64,000 bases of DNA from Oscillatoria nigro-viridis PCC 7112 (GCF_000317475.1 NC_019729.1:4602501-4666500); one strand, 5' to 3'. Counted from the stretch's first letter, positions 1-8,945 are shown. The notes: generated by a model not told the origin, from the sequence alone. A program made the numbers and translations.

Positions 1-1022
1 CGTTTACCAAGGCTGAATTGCTGGGCTCCATTGCTTCTCGCGTCTTGAAACGGCAAACTATTACTCAACCGCTGACAGTCGCGCTTCACCAAGCAGAAGC
101 CAGACTCAAAGATTTAGTTAACGACTCCACCAAGGTTACAACCCTCTCTCCTGAAAAGTTTGCTCTCGAAGCTTTGCTGCGCCACGCTTTGGCACAAGGT
201 GAGTTTCAGGTATACTATCAGCCGCAAGTGAATATTGCTACCGGCAAAGTTATCGGCGCCGAGGCTTTAGTGCGGTGGCAAAATCCCGATCGAGGTATAA
301 TTTCTCCCTGCGAATTTATTCCATTAGCAGAAGAAACAGGTTTAATTATTCAGATTGGCGAGTGGGTACTGCTTTCAGCTTGCGCTCAAGCCGCTAGTTG
401 GCTGGCGGCGGGGTTTTCGCCTTTTACAATATCAGTAAACTTGTCGGCCCGGCAGTTGTCCGACCCGGAACTCAAGGCGCGAATCGTTCAAATATTGGAA
501 ACTACAGGCTTGGAGCCTGCTAATTTAGAATTAGAAATGACCGAAAGCGCTTTGGTGGAAAATGCGACAGTAGCAGGCGCTACTTTAAACCAACTAAAAG
601 CTCTAGGAATTCGGATTGCTATTGACGACTTCGGCACCGGTTACGCTACTTTAGGATATCTCAAGCAATTTGCTTTTGACAGTTTAAAGATCGATCGAAT
701 TTTCGTCCGCAATGCCAACGAAGATACTCAAAATGCTGCTATTACTACAGCAGTAATTTTACTGGGTCACAGTTTGAACATGACTGTCATTGCTGAGGGA
801 GTGGAAACAGAAGCAGAACTAGATTTTTTGAAACAACATCAGTGCGATATCATGCAGGGGTATCTGTTCAGTCGCCCCGAACCAGCAGCGATAATTGAAA
901 GTATGTTGGTTGCCGCCCCGAGTTTGTTCGCGCCGCCCCCAGCAGCACCTGGTCGCGTTGTCCCTTTTGTACCTGTGTCCGAACCAGAAAAATCTAAAAA
1001 CCTTTCAATGTCGGGTCTATGA
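1..1022 (+). CDS. EAL-domain c-di-GMP phosphodiesterase, 5' truncated by window edge
   Basis: The frame is open from base 3 through the left edge, so the start lies outside the window. The first residues (FTKAELLGSIASRV) look like the last strand and helix of a receiver (REC) domain, implying a REC-EAL response regulator. The EAL domain hydrolyses cyclic di-GMP to pGpG. All expected active-site motifs are visible: EALVRW, the Asn of SVNLSARQ, the Glu of ELEMTES, DDFGTGY, the Lys of LKIDR, EGVET and the Gln of QGYLFSRP, so the domain is predicted to be catalytically competent. A Pro/Ala-rich tail of about 40 residues follows the domain. A LuxR-type response regulator lies 320 bp downstream on the same strand. 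Family assignment is firm; the REC inference rests on a short segment. Confidence 0.93.
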   Translation, partial: FTKAELLGSIASRVLKRQTITQPLTVALHQAEARLKDLVNDSTKVTTLSPEKFALEALLRHALAQGEFQVYYQPQVNIATGKVIGAEALVRWQNPDRGIISPCEFIPLAEETGLIIQIGEWVLLSACAQAASWLAAGFSPFTISVNLSARQLSDPELKARIVQILETTGLEPANLELEMTESALVENATVAGATLNQLKALGIRIAIDDFGTGYATLGYLKQFAFDSLKIDRIFVRNANEDTQNAAITTAVILLGHSLNMTVIAEGVETEAELDFLKQHQCDIMQGYLFSRPEPAAIIESMLVAAPSLFAPPPAAPGRVVPFVPVSEPEKSKNLSMSGL

Positions 1023-1344
1023 ATAGTTTGAGTGTCACCAATATTTCTGTATAATACGATAAAATTATTTCTTTTACCTTCTATTTTTTGCATAAAAGTT
1101 GACGCTTCCTCGTAAAAACTGGTAGCTTTTGATGATAGGCGAATCAAAGACGGATATTGTTCCCCATATTGCTCTACTGCTTCCCCTTTTATGCGCGAGG
1201 CGATCCTAATTGGACTATTTGAGAAAGTGTGGGGTCTTGAAATTGCGAGCTTTTATCAAGTGACAGCAGGTAAACTCAATTAAGTTCCTACTTTGGGACT
1301 GACAGTTTCAAGAACTGTCCAACTGGAATTGGTGCAAGCCTGTC
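1023..1344. other. Intergenic region with a possible decayed minus-strand coding remnant
   Basis: No intact gene is seen in this 322-bp gap. The minus strand is open from about 1240 down into the EAL gene and reads protein-like (for example IKGEAVEQYGEQYPSL), but it has no credible start and runs antisense through the EAL gene. It may be a remnant of an older gene or simply chance. The last 60 bp before 1345 form the leader of the next response regulator; no clear Shine-Dalgarno sequence is visible there. Confidence 0.25.
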
Positions 1345-2010
1345 ATGGAAAGAATATTAGTGGTTGACGACGAAGCAGACTGTCAAACAGTCTTAGCAAT
1401 GTACCTGGAAAGCCAAGGATATCGGGTGCAATGCGCTACTTCAGGGGTTGAGGCGCTCTCGATTTTTGAAAATGCCCCCCCAGATTTGGTAATTTCAGAT
1501 GTCATGATGCCGGAAATGGACGGGTTTGAGTTTTGTCGCCGTTTGCGAACTACCCGTTTGGGACAATTAGTCCCCTTTATATTTTTGTCGGGTCAAGGCG
1601 AGTTGGAGTCAAAAGTTGAAGGTCATTCGATCGGCGGTGACGATTATCTGGTAAAACCTTTTCAGTCTGAAGAAATTTTAGCTAAGGTAAAGGCGCAGTT
1701 AGAGCGCTCTCACCGCATTCACGCCGAGATTGTCCGACTGCTTCAAACTTCTAGCGGTAGGGCCGTGGAACCACAATTTGTGGCAGTATTGCCAGCACCT
1801 GCACCTTTGCCTTTAACACCAGCCGAGGAAAGAGTTTTTTGGGAGGTTATCCAGGGTTATACTAACAAACAAATTAGCGATCGGCTGTTTATTAGCCCCC
1901 GGACTGTGCAAGCTCATTTAGGCAGCATTTTCAGCAAATTACAGTTAGAAAATCGTGCCCAGCTTGTGAGATTTGCCCTAGAAAGAGGATACAAACCACC
2001 TCAAACTTAG
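1345..2010 (+). CDS. Response regulator, REC + LuxR/NarL-type HTH
   Basis: A 221-residue two-domain response regulator. The receiver domain (about 1-120) has the acidic pair in VVDDEAD, the phosphoacceptor Asp52 in SDVMMPEMDG, the switch Ser82 in FLSGQG and the conserved Lys104 in LVKPF. A Pro/Ala linker (about 140-155) leads to a C-terminal LuxR/GerE helix-turn-helix (LTPAEERVFW, then TNKQISDRLFISPRTVQAHL), which binds DNA after phosphorylation. The architecture resembles the Ycf29/NarL group of cyanobacterial regulators, but the exact orthologue cannot be named. No histidine kinase lies beside it, so its partner is encoded elsewhere. The preceding gene is also a response-regulator-type signalling protein on the same strand. 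Confidence 0.9.
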   Translation: MERILVVDDEADCQTVLAMYLESQGYRVQCATSGVEALSIFENAPPDLVISDVMMPEMDGFEFCRRLRTTRLGQLVPFIFLSGQGELESKVEGHSIGGDDYLVKPFQSEEILAKVKAQLERSHRIHAEIVRLLQTSSGRAVEPQFVAVLPAPAPLPLTPAEERVFWEVIQGYTNKQISDRLFISPRTVQAHLGSIFSKLQLENRAQLVRFALERGYKPPQT

Positions 2011-2218
2011 CTCGTATCTCAACTTAGGGTGCGCCAGCCAGCCAGTGGATTTTAGATTTTAGATTTACTCTACAGAAGATTCATCTGGGAGCTAAAACTT
2101 TAGTCTAAAATTTTGACCTTTCCACTACTTAAGTCGCGGGCTTCTATCAGTTTTTGCGCGGAATCAAAAACTGCCGTAGCTGCCAAAAAAATGGAGGCTG
2201 ACGCACTCAGCCAGCAGA

Positions 2219-2941
2219 TTATTCGACATTAAAAACACAATAAGGAAAATTAGCGATCGCGCAAACCCCTGGCCCCAAATTCGTACCTCGCAAGTTGGCA
2301 CGTTCCAAATCAGCCTGCCGCACGTTATTCGCCGCATCAATATTTGTCCCGGTCAATTGAGCCCGAGGAAGCCGAGTATTTGACAAAATAGCATTCTGCA
2401 AATTAGTATCGCGCACATCCGCGAAAGACATATCAGCTCCGCTTAAATTCGCACGATTCAAATTAACTCTAAACAGCAGCGAACGCCTCAAATCGGCATT
2501 CGACAAATTAGCTTGCAGCAGATAAGCTTCCCCCAGATTTGCCTTAAAAAGTTTAGCACCGCGCAAATCAGCACTCGTCAGATTCGCTCGCCCCAAAAAA
2601 GCATTAGACAAATCCGCATTTCGCAGATTAGCACCATTTAATTCAGCACCGTACATCTCGGCATTAACTAAGTTAGCATTTGCCAAATTAGCATCATTTA
2701 AATCCGCTTCTAGCAAATTAGCTTCATAGAGATTTGCTCCGCTTAAATCCGCTCCTCTTAAATTAGCTCTGTACAAGCTAGCCTTGAACAAATCAGCATT
2801 TCTCAAGTCACAGCCTTCGCACTCTTTAGTTTCCAGCAATTGCCTAACATGATCTGGATTTTGAGCTTTAACGGGAGCTGCCAGCCCAAACAAAGCTAAA
2901 CTTGCCGTTACAGTTGCCAAGAGTTTAAGTTTCACAAACAA
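2219..2941 (-). CDS. Secreted pentapeptide-repeat protein
   Basis: 240 residues. The N-terminus is a Sec signal peptide: basic MFVKLK, a hydrophobic core, and a likely cleavage after APVKA before QNPDH. From about residue 45 the protein is almost entirely A(D/N)LXX pentapeptides (such as ADLFKASLYRANLRGADLSG), about 30 units, which would fold into a right-handed quadrilateral beta-helix. Two Cys near the start of the repeats (CEGCDL) and two near the end (VCAIANFPYC) could form disulphides in the periplasm or lumen. Pentapeptide proteins are abundant in cyanobacteria and mostly of unknown function. It stands alone between the response regulator and the IS element. Confidence 0.88.
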   Translation of the reverse strand: MFVKLKLLATVTASLALFGLAAPVKAQNPDHVRQLLETKECEGCDLRNADLFKASLYRANLRGADLSGANLYEANLLEADLNDANLANANLVNAEMYGAELNGANLRNADLSNAFLGRANLTSADLRGAKLFKANLGEAYLLQANLSNADLRRSLLFRVNLNRANLSGADMSFADVRDTNLQNAILSNTRLPRAQLTGTNIDAANNVRQADLERANLRGTNLGPGVCAIANFPYCVFNVE

Positions 2942-3154
2942 ACCTCACTGCTACTTCAAACAAATTATACTAGCAAACTGTAGACTTTAAACCCATATCC
3001 TTCTCTCTTTTCTCTTGCTCTGCGTTCTCTGCGCCCTCTGCGGTAAATCTTCAAAAAACTGATTCGCAGCCAAGGATTTAGCTAGACAGACGGGAATCCC
3101 CACACCATACCGATCAAGGTTGGTGTGGGATGAAAGGCGCGTGAGACGAGGATT

Positions 3155-3202
3155 CCATCTGTCCACAATCTCAAGGCGCAGCTTTGAGCGGTGGACAGAT
3201 GG
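3155..3202. repeat. Long subterminal hairpin at the tnpA side of the IS605-type element
   Basis: Perfect 12-bp arms (ccatctgtccac / gtggacagatgg) enclose a shorter inner inverted repeat (ctcaa / ttgag). It sits just past the tnpA stop. In IS200/IS605 elements, imperfect hairpins near the ends are bound by TnpA as single-stranded DNA; this one is a candidate, or it may act as the tnpA terminator. Confidence 0.6.
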
Positions 3203-3221
3203 ATGACGAGACGAACAAATC

Positions 3222-3635
3222 TTATTCTACAGGTCTATCTTGCCCCTCAATATACTTCTTTAATTGCTCAACCGTCACGCCACCACATGAAGCAATAAAA
3301 TATCCATTTGTCCAAAAAACATCTTTCCAGTAAACTTTTTCAACTTCATCTACAAACTCTTTCCGCAAATAGCGACTAGATACAGTCTTAAGATTGTTGA
3401 TAAGCTTACTTGGTTCAGTTTGCGGTGTATATTGAAGCAGCAAATGTACGTGGTCACGCTCACCATTAAATTCTACCAATCTTCCTTCCCATTTTTCCAT
3501 TAAGTTCTTGAAAATTTCCTCAAGCCTAGACAACATTTGATCGGTCAGAACTTTCCGCCGATACTTGGTTGTCAACACTAAATGACACTTGAGATCGGAA
3601 ACTCCTCTGGCTTTATGGATAAAATCTGTACTCAT
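3222..3635 (-). CDS. tnpA: IS200/IS605 family TnpA (Y1 HUH transposase)
   Basis: 137 residues from the ATG at 3635; a GTG 13 codons upstream (3674) is possible but adds sequence not typical of the family. TnpA cleaves and rejoins single-stranded IS ends. The HUH metal-binding motif is His62-Val-His64 in DHVHLLLQ and the nucleophile is Tyr128 in LKKYIEGQ; the N-terminal CHLVLTTKYRRKVL is a family hallmark. Length is normal, and no frameshift or stop is present, so the enzyme looks intact. It is divergent from tnpB. Confidence 0.94.
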   Translation of the reverse strand: MSTDFIHKARGVSDLKCHLVLTTKYRRKVLTDQMLSRLEEIFKNLMEKWEGRLVEFNGERDHVHLLLQYTPQTEPSKLINNLKTVSSRYLRKEFVDEVEKVYWKDVFWTNGYFIASCGGVTVEQLKKYIEGQDRPVE

Positions 3636-3701
3636 AGACTTGACACCAAACAACATTCTCTGATAAATTAACACTAATTAATGCGTATCGGCTACGATGC
3701 A

Positions 3702-5084
3702 ATGAAAGCGACCTACCAGTACCAGTTCTATCCCGACACTAATCAAAAGTTAACCCTCAACCATTGGCTGAGAATCTGTCGCTATTGGTATAATCGACAG
3801 TTAGGTGATCGATTTGATTGGTGGGAGATGAACCGCACTGCTATAAATGCTTGTCCATTGATTGCTAGCATCTCTGCGCCCCGTGCGAAGCCCAACTACT
3901 ACTCCCAAAAACAACAATTGCCCGTCATTAAGAAAGACCTAGTAAAAGTTTTTCATAGTGGCGAACTTTTGGATTTTAAGCAGGTAGATTCAACCGTACT
4001 GCAAGATGTCTCTAAGCGAGTAGACAAAGCTTTCGAGCGGTTTGTCATAGGGGATAGTAAGGGCGGAAGATCGGGTAAACCCCGCTTCAAGACTGAGGCA
4101 GACTACCGGACGATGACTTTTTCTACAGCTAACAGCGACTGGATTAAGTTGGTTCGTAAGAATTGGCTTTATATCCGACTGCCAAAGCTAGGCATCATAA
4201 AAGTTCGGATGCACCGTCTAATCCCTGATGGGTTTAGCGTCAAGCAAATCAGCGTAACTAGGAAGGCTGACGGTTGGTTCATCCAAATAATGCTTGAAGA
4301 CGCTTCAGTACCGCAGTTTATTCCTGATAAAATTACCCCAAACTGGAACAACTCGATCGGGTTGGATGCGGTACTGCATGAAGATGTCTACCTGGCATCA
4401 TCATCGGGCGAAAAGTTGCCTTCGTTAAAACCACTTCGTAAAAACCAATCTAAGTTAGACCGCATTTCAAGGAAGCGGAATAAGCAAAAACGTGGCTCTA
4501 AATCTCGACGAAAATTAGCCAAAAAAGAAGCGAGACAACACCAAAAAATAGCGCGTTCTCGCCAAGACTTCCATTACAAAACGGCTCACAAACTTGTCAA
4601 GTCTGGAGCTAAGTTTTTCTTTCACGAAGATTTGAACTTAAAGGGCTTAACAAAGCGGAATAAAGTTAAGCAAGACGATGAGGGTAATTACCTTCCGAAC
4701 GGTCAATCAGCAAAATCAGGATTGAATAAATCTTGGTTGGATGCTGCGTTCGGTCAATTTTTCAAGACGCTGGAATACATAGCCGAAAAAGCTGGATCAG
4801 TCGTCGTTTCGCAAAAACCTGCTTATACTTCAATGGTTCTGTGCTATCGGAATGAAATCATTTTTACCGATTGTGGGATACGGAATTATTGGGATGAGCA
4901 AAACTCTCTGATGGTTGATCGCGATATTAATGCTGCGATAAATCTAAAGAGACTTGGGTTGGACATTTTCCCAAGTATAAAACGCCGTAGCGGGAATCTT
5001 TCTGTGGTGGGAACTATGGATGACAGTACCGTAAAGGAAATCTTGCACACCCTTCATCGGGCTGCTAAGAAGCCCACATCATAA
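3702..5084 (+). CDS. tnpB: IS605-type TnpB (RNA-guided nuclease family), degenerate zinc finger
   Basis: 460 residues from the ATG at 3702; an in-frame ATG at 3681 is an alternative. TnpB proteins are RuvC-type nucleases guided by an RNA derived from the element's right end. RuvC motifs seen: Asp in SIGLDAVLHED, Glu in FFHEDLNLKGL, and the final Asp in VDRDINAAINL. A Lys/Arg-rich bridging segment (KLDRISRKRNKQKRGSKSRR) precedes motif II. The usual CxxC...CxxC zinc finger between motifs II and III is largely lost: the segment around YTSMVLCYRNEIIFTDCG has only two Cys and no CxxC pair. That loss, with an intact triad, recalls a cyanobacterial TnpB subfamily rather than random decay. The tail after the RuvC domain is Lys/Arg-rich. 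Confidence 0.9.
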   Translation: MKATYQYQFYPDTNQKLTLNHWLRICRYWYNRQLGDRFDWWEMNRTAINACPLIASISAPRAKPNYYSQKQQLPVIKKDLVKVFHSGELLDFKQVDSTVLQDVSKRVDKAFERFVIGDSKGGRSGKPRFKTEADYRTMTFSTANSDWIKLVRKNWLYIRLPKLGIIKVRMHRLIPDGFSVKQISVTRKADGWFIQIMLEDASVPQFIPDKITPNWNNSIGLDAVLHEDVYLASSSGEKLPSLKPLRKNQSKLDRISRKRNKQKRGSKSRRKLAKKEARQHQKIARSRQDFHYKTAHKLVKSGAKFFFHEDLNLKGLTKRNKVKQDDEGNYLPNGQSAKSGLNKSWLDAAFGQFFKTLEYIAEKAGSVVVSQKPAYTSMVLCYRNEIIFTDCGIRNYWDEQNSLMVDRDINAAINLKRLGLDIFPSIKRRSGNLSVVGTMDDSTVKEILHTLHRAAKKPTS

Positions 5085-5105
5085 CTGTACTCAGTTTGAT
5101 GTGGG
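5073..5105 (+). ncRNA. Candidate right-end hairpin / omega-RNA 3' region of the IS605-type element
   Basis: Nine-bp arms cccacatca / tgatgtggg overlap the last codons of tnpB. In the family the guide RNA is transcribed from the tnpB 3' end and the right end of the element, so this hairpin is the natural candidate scaffold. RNA identity is inferred from position and structure only. Confidence 0.4.
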
Positions 5106-5129
5106 AGTATGTCACACCAGCTTCCAGCA

Positions 5130-5149
5130 AGGCGGGCTTTGCCCGCCCT
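5130..5149. terminator. GC-rich hairpin between convergent tnpB and pgk
   Basis: aggcgggc-ttt-gcccgccct forms a strong short stem just downstream of tnpB and just 3' of the pgk stop on the other strand, without a long T run. It could limit read-through in either direction. Confidence 0.45.
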
Positions 5150-5160
5150 ATTTAACTTAA

Positions 5161-6360
5161 TTAAGCTTCATCTAAAGCAGCAACACCAGGCAATTCCTTA
5201 CCTTCTAGCAGCTCCAAACTAGCACCGCCACCAGTAGAAATGTGGCTCATTTGTTCGCCTAAATTCAACTGTTCCACAGCAGCAACCGAGTCACCACCAC
5301 CGATAATTGTGGTAGTACCAGTTTTAGTAAGTCCAGCCAAAGAACGAGCGATCCCTTCAGTTCCTACAGCAAACTTCTCCATCTCAAACACGCCCATCGG
5401 CCCGTTCCAGATTACCGTTTTGCAATCGGCCAAAGCTTCTTGGAAAGTTTTTACTGAATCCGGGCCGATATCCAAACCCATCCAACCGTCAGGGATGCTT
5501 TCAACAGGGACAGTTTGAGTGTTAGCATCAGCAGCAAACTTGTCAGCAACTACCACATCAGTAGGTAACAGAAAAGCAACTCCCCGTTCCTTCGCCTTAG
5601 CTTCCAAAGACTTAGCCAGTTCCAGCTTGTCATCTTCCACCAAAGACTTGCCCACGTTCAAGCCGCGAGCTTTGTAGAACGTGAAAACCATGCCGCCGCC
5701 CAACAGCAGTTTGTCGCACTTTTCGAGCAGTTTTTCAATGACTCCAATCTTGCTGGAAACCTTAGAACCGCCGATTATAGCAGCTAAAGGCCGCTGGGGA
5801 TTGTCGATCGCACTGCCGAGATATTGCAGTTCCTTCTCCATCAAAAACCCAGCCACAGAAGGACTCAGATACTTAGTAACGCCCTCAGTAGAAGCGTGAG
5901 CCCGGTGAGCCGTACCAAAAGCATCATTGACATACAAATCGGCCACAGAAGCTAACTTCTTAGCAAATTCTGGGTCGTTTGCCTCCTCCTCTGGATAGAA
6001 GCGGACATTTTCTAGCAACAGCACATCGCCATCTTGCATCGCGGCAACTGTAGCAGCGACTTCATCACCGATGCAGTCGTCAGTCTTTTTAACCTCTTTG
6101 CCCAACAATTCCGAGAGGCGCACAGCAACCGGCGTCAAGCGCAACTTCTCCGTCACACCCTTGGGACGGCCGAAGTGGCTGCACAAAATCACCTTAGCGC
6201 CCTTGGACGCTAAATCTTGAATTGTCGGCAGAGCAGCCCGGATGCGAGTATCATCGGTGATATTACCGTTGTCGAGCGGCACGTTAAAGTCCGCCCGCAC
6301 CAATACCCGTTTGCCCGATAAGTCCGATGCCGATAAATTTGCTACAGTTTTTTTTGTCAC
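5161..6360 (-). CDS. pgk: Phosphoglycerate kinase
   Basis: 399 residues, normal for the family. It interconverts 1,3-bisphosphoglycerate + ADP and 3-phosphoglycerate + ATP, serving glycolysis and, in reverse, the Calvin cycle. Hallmarks: [11 protein letters not shown] near the N-terminus, the substrate-binding [19 protein letters not shown], the nucleotide-binding [18 protein letters not shown] and the C-terminal [13 protein letters not shown]. The start is a GTG at 6360, fixed by a strong AGGAGG-type ribosome site (cctcct on the plus strand at 6370-6375) about 9 bp upstream and by a typical N-terminus (MTKKTVANL). It is monocistronic, divergent from the UspA gene. Confidence 0.98.
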   Translation of the reverse strand: MTKKTVANLSASDLSGKRVLVRADFNVPLDNGNITDDTRIRAALPTIQDLASKGAKVILCSHFGRPKGVTEKLRLTPVAVRLSELLGKEVKKTDDCIGDEVAATVAAMQDGDVLLLENVRFYPEEEANDPEFAKKLASVADLYVNDAFGTAHRAHASTEGVTKYLSPSVAGFLMEKELQYLGSAIDNPQRPLAAIIGGSKVSSKIGVIEKLLEKCDKLLLGGGMVFTFYKARGLNVGKSLVEDDKLELAKSLEAKAKERGVAFLLPTDVVVADKFAADANTQTVPVESIPDGWMGLDIGPDSVKTFQEALADCKTVIWNGPMGVFEMEKFAVGTEGIARSLAGLTKTGTTTIIGGGDSVAAVEQLNLGEQMSHISTGGGASLELLEGKELPGVAALDEA

Positions 6361-6543
6361 AGGATTAACCTCCTAATATGTGTGTTTTGGTCGAATTCCG
6401 TTGAAATGGCGGCACTGGTCACTTGCACTTGGGCCTCGGACGCATTCAACCGCGTCCGTACAAAAAACGGAAGATGAAACAAACGGCACTGATTGGCTCA
6501 ACGTAAACATTTTATCGGAGTCCGCGTCCCGGAGATGCGCAGT

Positions 6544-6957
6544 ATGTTCAAGACTGTCTTATTTCCTGTAGATCAAAGCCGAGAAGCCCGCGAAGCTGCC
6601 GAAAAGGTGGTCAATATCGTGAAAACCTACGGCTCTCGCTTAGTTATTCTCTCGGTAGTCGAGCCTCCAGCCGAGGAGGGCGACGCTCCCGCGCGAGAGG
6701 TGATGACTTCCCCCGAAGCAGTCGCCAAACTTCTTTCTGAGGCCCAATCGATGTTTTCCCAGCAGGGAATTGAAGCTGAAATCATCGAACGGGAAGGCAA
6801 ACCTGCTTTCACGATTTGCGATGTGGCTGACGAAATTGGGGCCGATTTGATTGTGATGGGCTGTCGGGGGATGGGTTTAACCGATGATGGGGCGTCTGAC
6901 AGCGTTACCAATCGGGTGATCAATCTGTCTCCTTGTGCAGTTTTGATTGTGCCTTAA
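6544..6957 (+). CDS. Universal stress protein (UspA family)
   Basis: 137 residues from the ATG at 6544; GGAG at 6531-6534 gives a 9-bp spacing, and MFKTVLFPVDQSREA is the usual first strand. The upstream in-frame codons (6493, 6535) are less likely starts. The single Usp domain has an alpha/beta fold. The ATP-binding consensus G-x2-G-x9-G-(S/T) is partly kept (MGCRGMG) but the second half reads D-S instead of G-S, so ATP binding is uncertain. Function is general stress resilience, unspecified. Divergent from pgk; followed by the purine/pyrimidine repeat spacer before the GTPase gene. Confidence 0.88.
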   Translation: MFKTVLFPVDQSREAREAAEKVVNIVKTYGSRLVILSVVEPPAEEGDAPAREVMTSPEAVAKLLSEAQSMFSQQGIEAEIIEREGKPAFTICDVADEIGADLIVMGCRGMGLTDDGASDSVTNRVINLSPCAVLIVP

Positions 6958-7252
6958 GAAAGGAAGAAGGAAGAAGGAAGAAGGAAGAAGGAAGAGGTTC
7001 GAGGGAATAAGGAAGAAGCCAGAAAGAAAACTCTTTCTTTTTACTTAATCTCAGCAGTTTAAGTTAGATACCTAACAGCTTACTTTTTCATTTTCCCTTT
7101 TCCCTTTTCCCTCGAACCTCGAACCTCTAACCTCCTTACTTCTTGATTCCTTACTTCCTGATTGCCTCCCTAGTTCCTTCCTTTGTGATTCTCTCTTTCC
7201 TGACACTTATCCTTCTTCCTTCTTCCTTCTTCCTTCTTCCTTTTTCCTTCTT
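6957..7252. repeat. Homopurine block (ggaagaa) and matching homopyrimidine block (ttccttc)
   Basis: About 6957-7018 is a run of ggaagaa units on the plus strand; about 7080-7252 is rich in the complementary ccttctt units, most regular at 7209-7252. Both also carry cgaacctc/gaggttcg words. The two blocks can pair as a long imperfect inverted repeat, and the purine strand bias also permits triplex structures. It fills the whole UspA-RbgA spacer; no gene is seen in it. Confidence 0.7.
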
Positions 7253-7255
7253 ATT

Positions 7256-8122
7256 ATGAAAATTCAATGGTATCCCGGTCACATTGCCAAAGCTGAACGG
7301 GCATTAAAAGAACAGCTAAAACGGGTAGATGTGGTGCTCGAAGTCCGAGATGCCCGCATTCCATTGGCTACTTATCACCCCCAAATGCCGAGTTGGGTCG
7401 GCGGCAAGGCGCGAGTATTGGTCATCAACCGCATCGATATGATTACGCCTCGCGCGCGCGAGGCGTGGGAAACATGGTTTGAGACCCAGGGGGAAACTGC
7501 GTATTTTACTAATGCCGAGCACGGTCAAGGAGTAGACGCTGTGGCGGATGCGGTGCAGAATGCTGGGGTGCAGCTAAATAAAAGAAGGTTCGATCGAGGT
7601 ATGCTGCCCCGTCCAGTCCGGGCAGTGGTAATGGGATTTCCCAATGTGGGAAAATCTGCTTTAATTAATCGGCTGTTAGGGCGGAGAGTTGTGGATAGTG
7701 CGCGCAGAGCTGGGGTAACTAAATCGCTCCGATGGATTCGCATTTCTGACGAAATTGAATTATTAGATGCCCCCGGAGTGATCCCAACCCGAATTAACAA
7801 TCAAGAAAATGCCCTAAAATTAGCTATTTGCGAAGATATTGGTGAAGCAGCTTACGACAATCAGGTAGTAGCCGCGGCTATGGTAGATTTGCTTCAAGGG
7901 CTGGAAGCGGCTGATGACACGTTGATATCACTATCTGGTTTCAAATCCAGGTATAAATTAGATGCAGCCTCTAGTAATGGTGAAGATTATTTGCACGAGG
8001 TAGCAAAAGACAGGTATAAAGGAGATGTCGAACGAACAGCGCGACAGATGTTAAACGATTTTAGAACTGGTGTTTTGGGTCAACTTACTTTGGAGTTGCC
8101 GCCGGATCGAGCAGACTCGTAA
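7256..8122 (+). CDS. rbgA: Ribosome biogenesis GTPase, YlqF/RbgA family
   Basis: 288 residues. A circularly permuted GTPase: the G4 motif NRID comes first (about residue 60), followed by G1 GFPNVGKSALINRL (about 125-138), G2 around the Thr of AGVTKS, and G3 DAPG (about 170). The N-terminus WYPGHIAKAERALKE is diagnostic of YlqF/RbgA proteins, which act late in 50S subunit assembly (known of the family). The C-terminal domain (about 190-280) is helical and includes a basic segment. The ATG start directly follows the homopyrimidine repeat, so no ordinary Shine-Dalgarno sequence is available. A role in 50S assembly here is by homology. Confidence 0.93.
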   Translation: MKIQWYPGHIAKAERALKEQLKRVDVVLEVRDARIPLATYHPQMPSWVGGKARVLVINRIDMITPRAREAWETWFETQGETAYFTNAEHGQGVDAVADAVQNAGVQLNKRRFDRGMLPRPVRAVVMGFPNVGKSALINRLLGRRVVDSARRAGVTKSLRWIRISDEIELLDAPGVIPTRINNQENALKLAICEDIGEAAYDNQVVAAAMVDLLQGLEAADDTLISLSGFKSRYKLDAASSNGEDYLHEVAKDRYKGDVERTARQMLNDFRTGVLGQLTLELPPDRADS

Positions 8123-8129
8123 CCTACAA

Positions 8130-8945
8130 CTAATCAGAAATGGTATTAAATAGGGATTTGCTGACGGTGATAATTTGAACTTCGTCTCCTATATGTAATA
8201 TTTTTTCTGCTGCTTGCGATGCGATTCGCGTGTTAACTATCAGCCGACTCAAGTGATTTAAATGCCCTTTTTTAACCAAGTCAGGCATGATTTCCTTCTG
8301 CTTGGCTGTTAGTATATTTTTAAAATTTGGGTCGCCTGCTTTCGCCCCATAACTTCGCGTAGATAGGATACATGGCTCACCGGGATTAATAGCTTCAAAT
8401 ATTACTGTCCCTATTTTCAACCTCACAATTTCATCGGATTGTGAGAAAAGTTGGTCTTCCCAAAAAGCCGGGACATCTCCTATTTCAATATTAGCTCGCA
8501 AGCGATGGCGCATCTCGTTAACGCAAACTCTCGGAAACCAAGATGCAACTTCGGCAATTGTTTCGGTACTGATAATGCTTGGCCCTGGTGCAGCGGTATT
8601 GTCGGGAAAGCCTGTCAGCAAGTTTTCAATTAACTTGACGGGAAAACCGAAGTAGTTGCTCAACCAATATTCTATTCCCAAGCGTTCTCTATCTACATGA
8701 AAAAAAAATTCTTGTTCGGTGCCTTGAATTTTTAGCCCGGCAATTCTCTTTTGTATGTCAAAGGATAAGCGTAGAAAACAGACTCCGCTGTTGTGCTTAG
8801 TGTTAACCAATTCTCCTGCTGCATCGCAGATTGCAAAAGAGCGATCGCCTTCTAGAGCTCCGCTGGCTAGAATAGTTGCTTGACTGACTGCTATGCCGTC
8901 AAGGGACTTGACCGGATAGATATGAATGCTGGCGACGTATGACAT
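8130..8945 (-). CDS. MOSC-domain protein (YcbX-like), MOSC_N + MOSC
   Basis: 271 residues. The N-terminus (IHIYPVKSLDGIAVSQA, then LEGDRSFAICD) is the MOSC N-terminal beta-barrel domain; the MOSC domain proper covers about 120-265. A Cys in NPGEPCILSTRS matches the conserved PC....R motif proposed to carry sulphur or bind molybdenum cofactor. Family members transfer sulphur to, or use, Moco (for example N-hydroxylated base detoxification by YcbX). No molybdenum genes are nearby, so its electron partner and substrate are unknown. It is convergent with the GTPase gene, 7 bp apart. Confidence 0.85.
   Translation of the reverse strand: MSYVASIHIYPVKSLDGIAVSQATILASGALEGDRSFAICDAAGELVNTKHNSGVCFLRLSFDIQKRIAGLKIQGTEQEFFFHVDRERLGIEYWLSNYFGFPVKLIENLLTGFPDNTAAPGPSIISTETIAEVASWFPRVCVNEMRHRLRANIEIGDVPAFWEDQLFSQSDEIVRLKIGTVIFEAINPGEPCILSTRSYGAKAGDPNFKNILTAKQKEIMPDLVKKGHLNHLSRLIVNTRIASQAAEKILHIGDEVQIITVSKSLFNTISD

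Larger units (their letters stand above)
3090..5110. mobile_element. IS200/IS605-type element with divergent tnpA and tnpB (ends approximate)
   Basis: tnpA (minus) and tnpB (plus) are divergent with starts about 65 bp apart, as in IS605. Subterminal hairpins occur at both sides: on the left cccacacca/tggtgtggg (3099-3107 with 3121-3129) and a larger one with 12-bp arms at 3155-3166 and 3191-3202; on the right cccacatca/tgatgtggg (5073-5081 with 5097-5105). These elements have no terminal inverted repeats and make no target duplication, so exact ends cannot be read here. The region is flanked by the pentapeptide gene and pgk, neither of which is visibly interrupted. Confidence 0.75.

Noticed and set aside
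839..1147. 102-codon minus-strand frame at the EAL 3' end
   Set aside because: It is mostly antisense to the EAL domain; only the outer part looks protein-like, and no start or family is visible.
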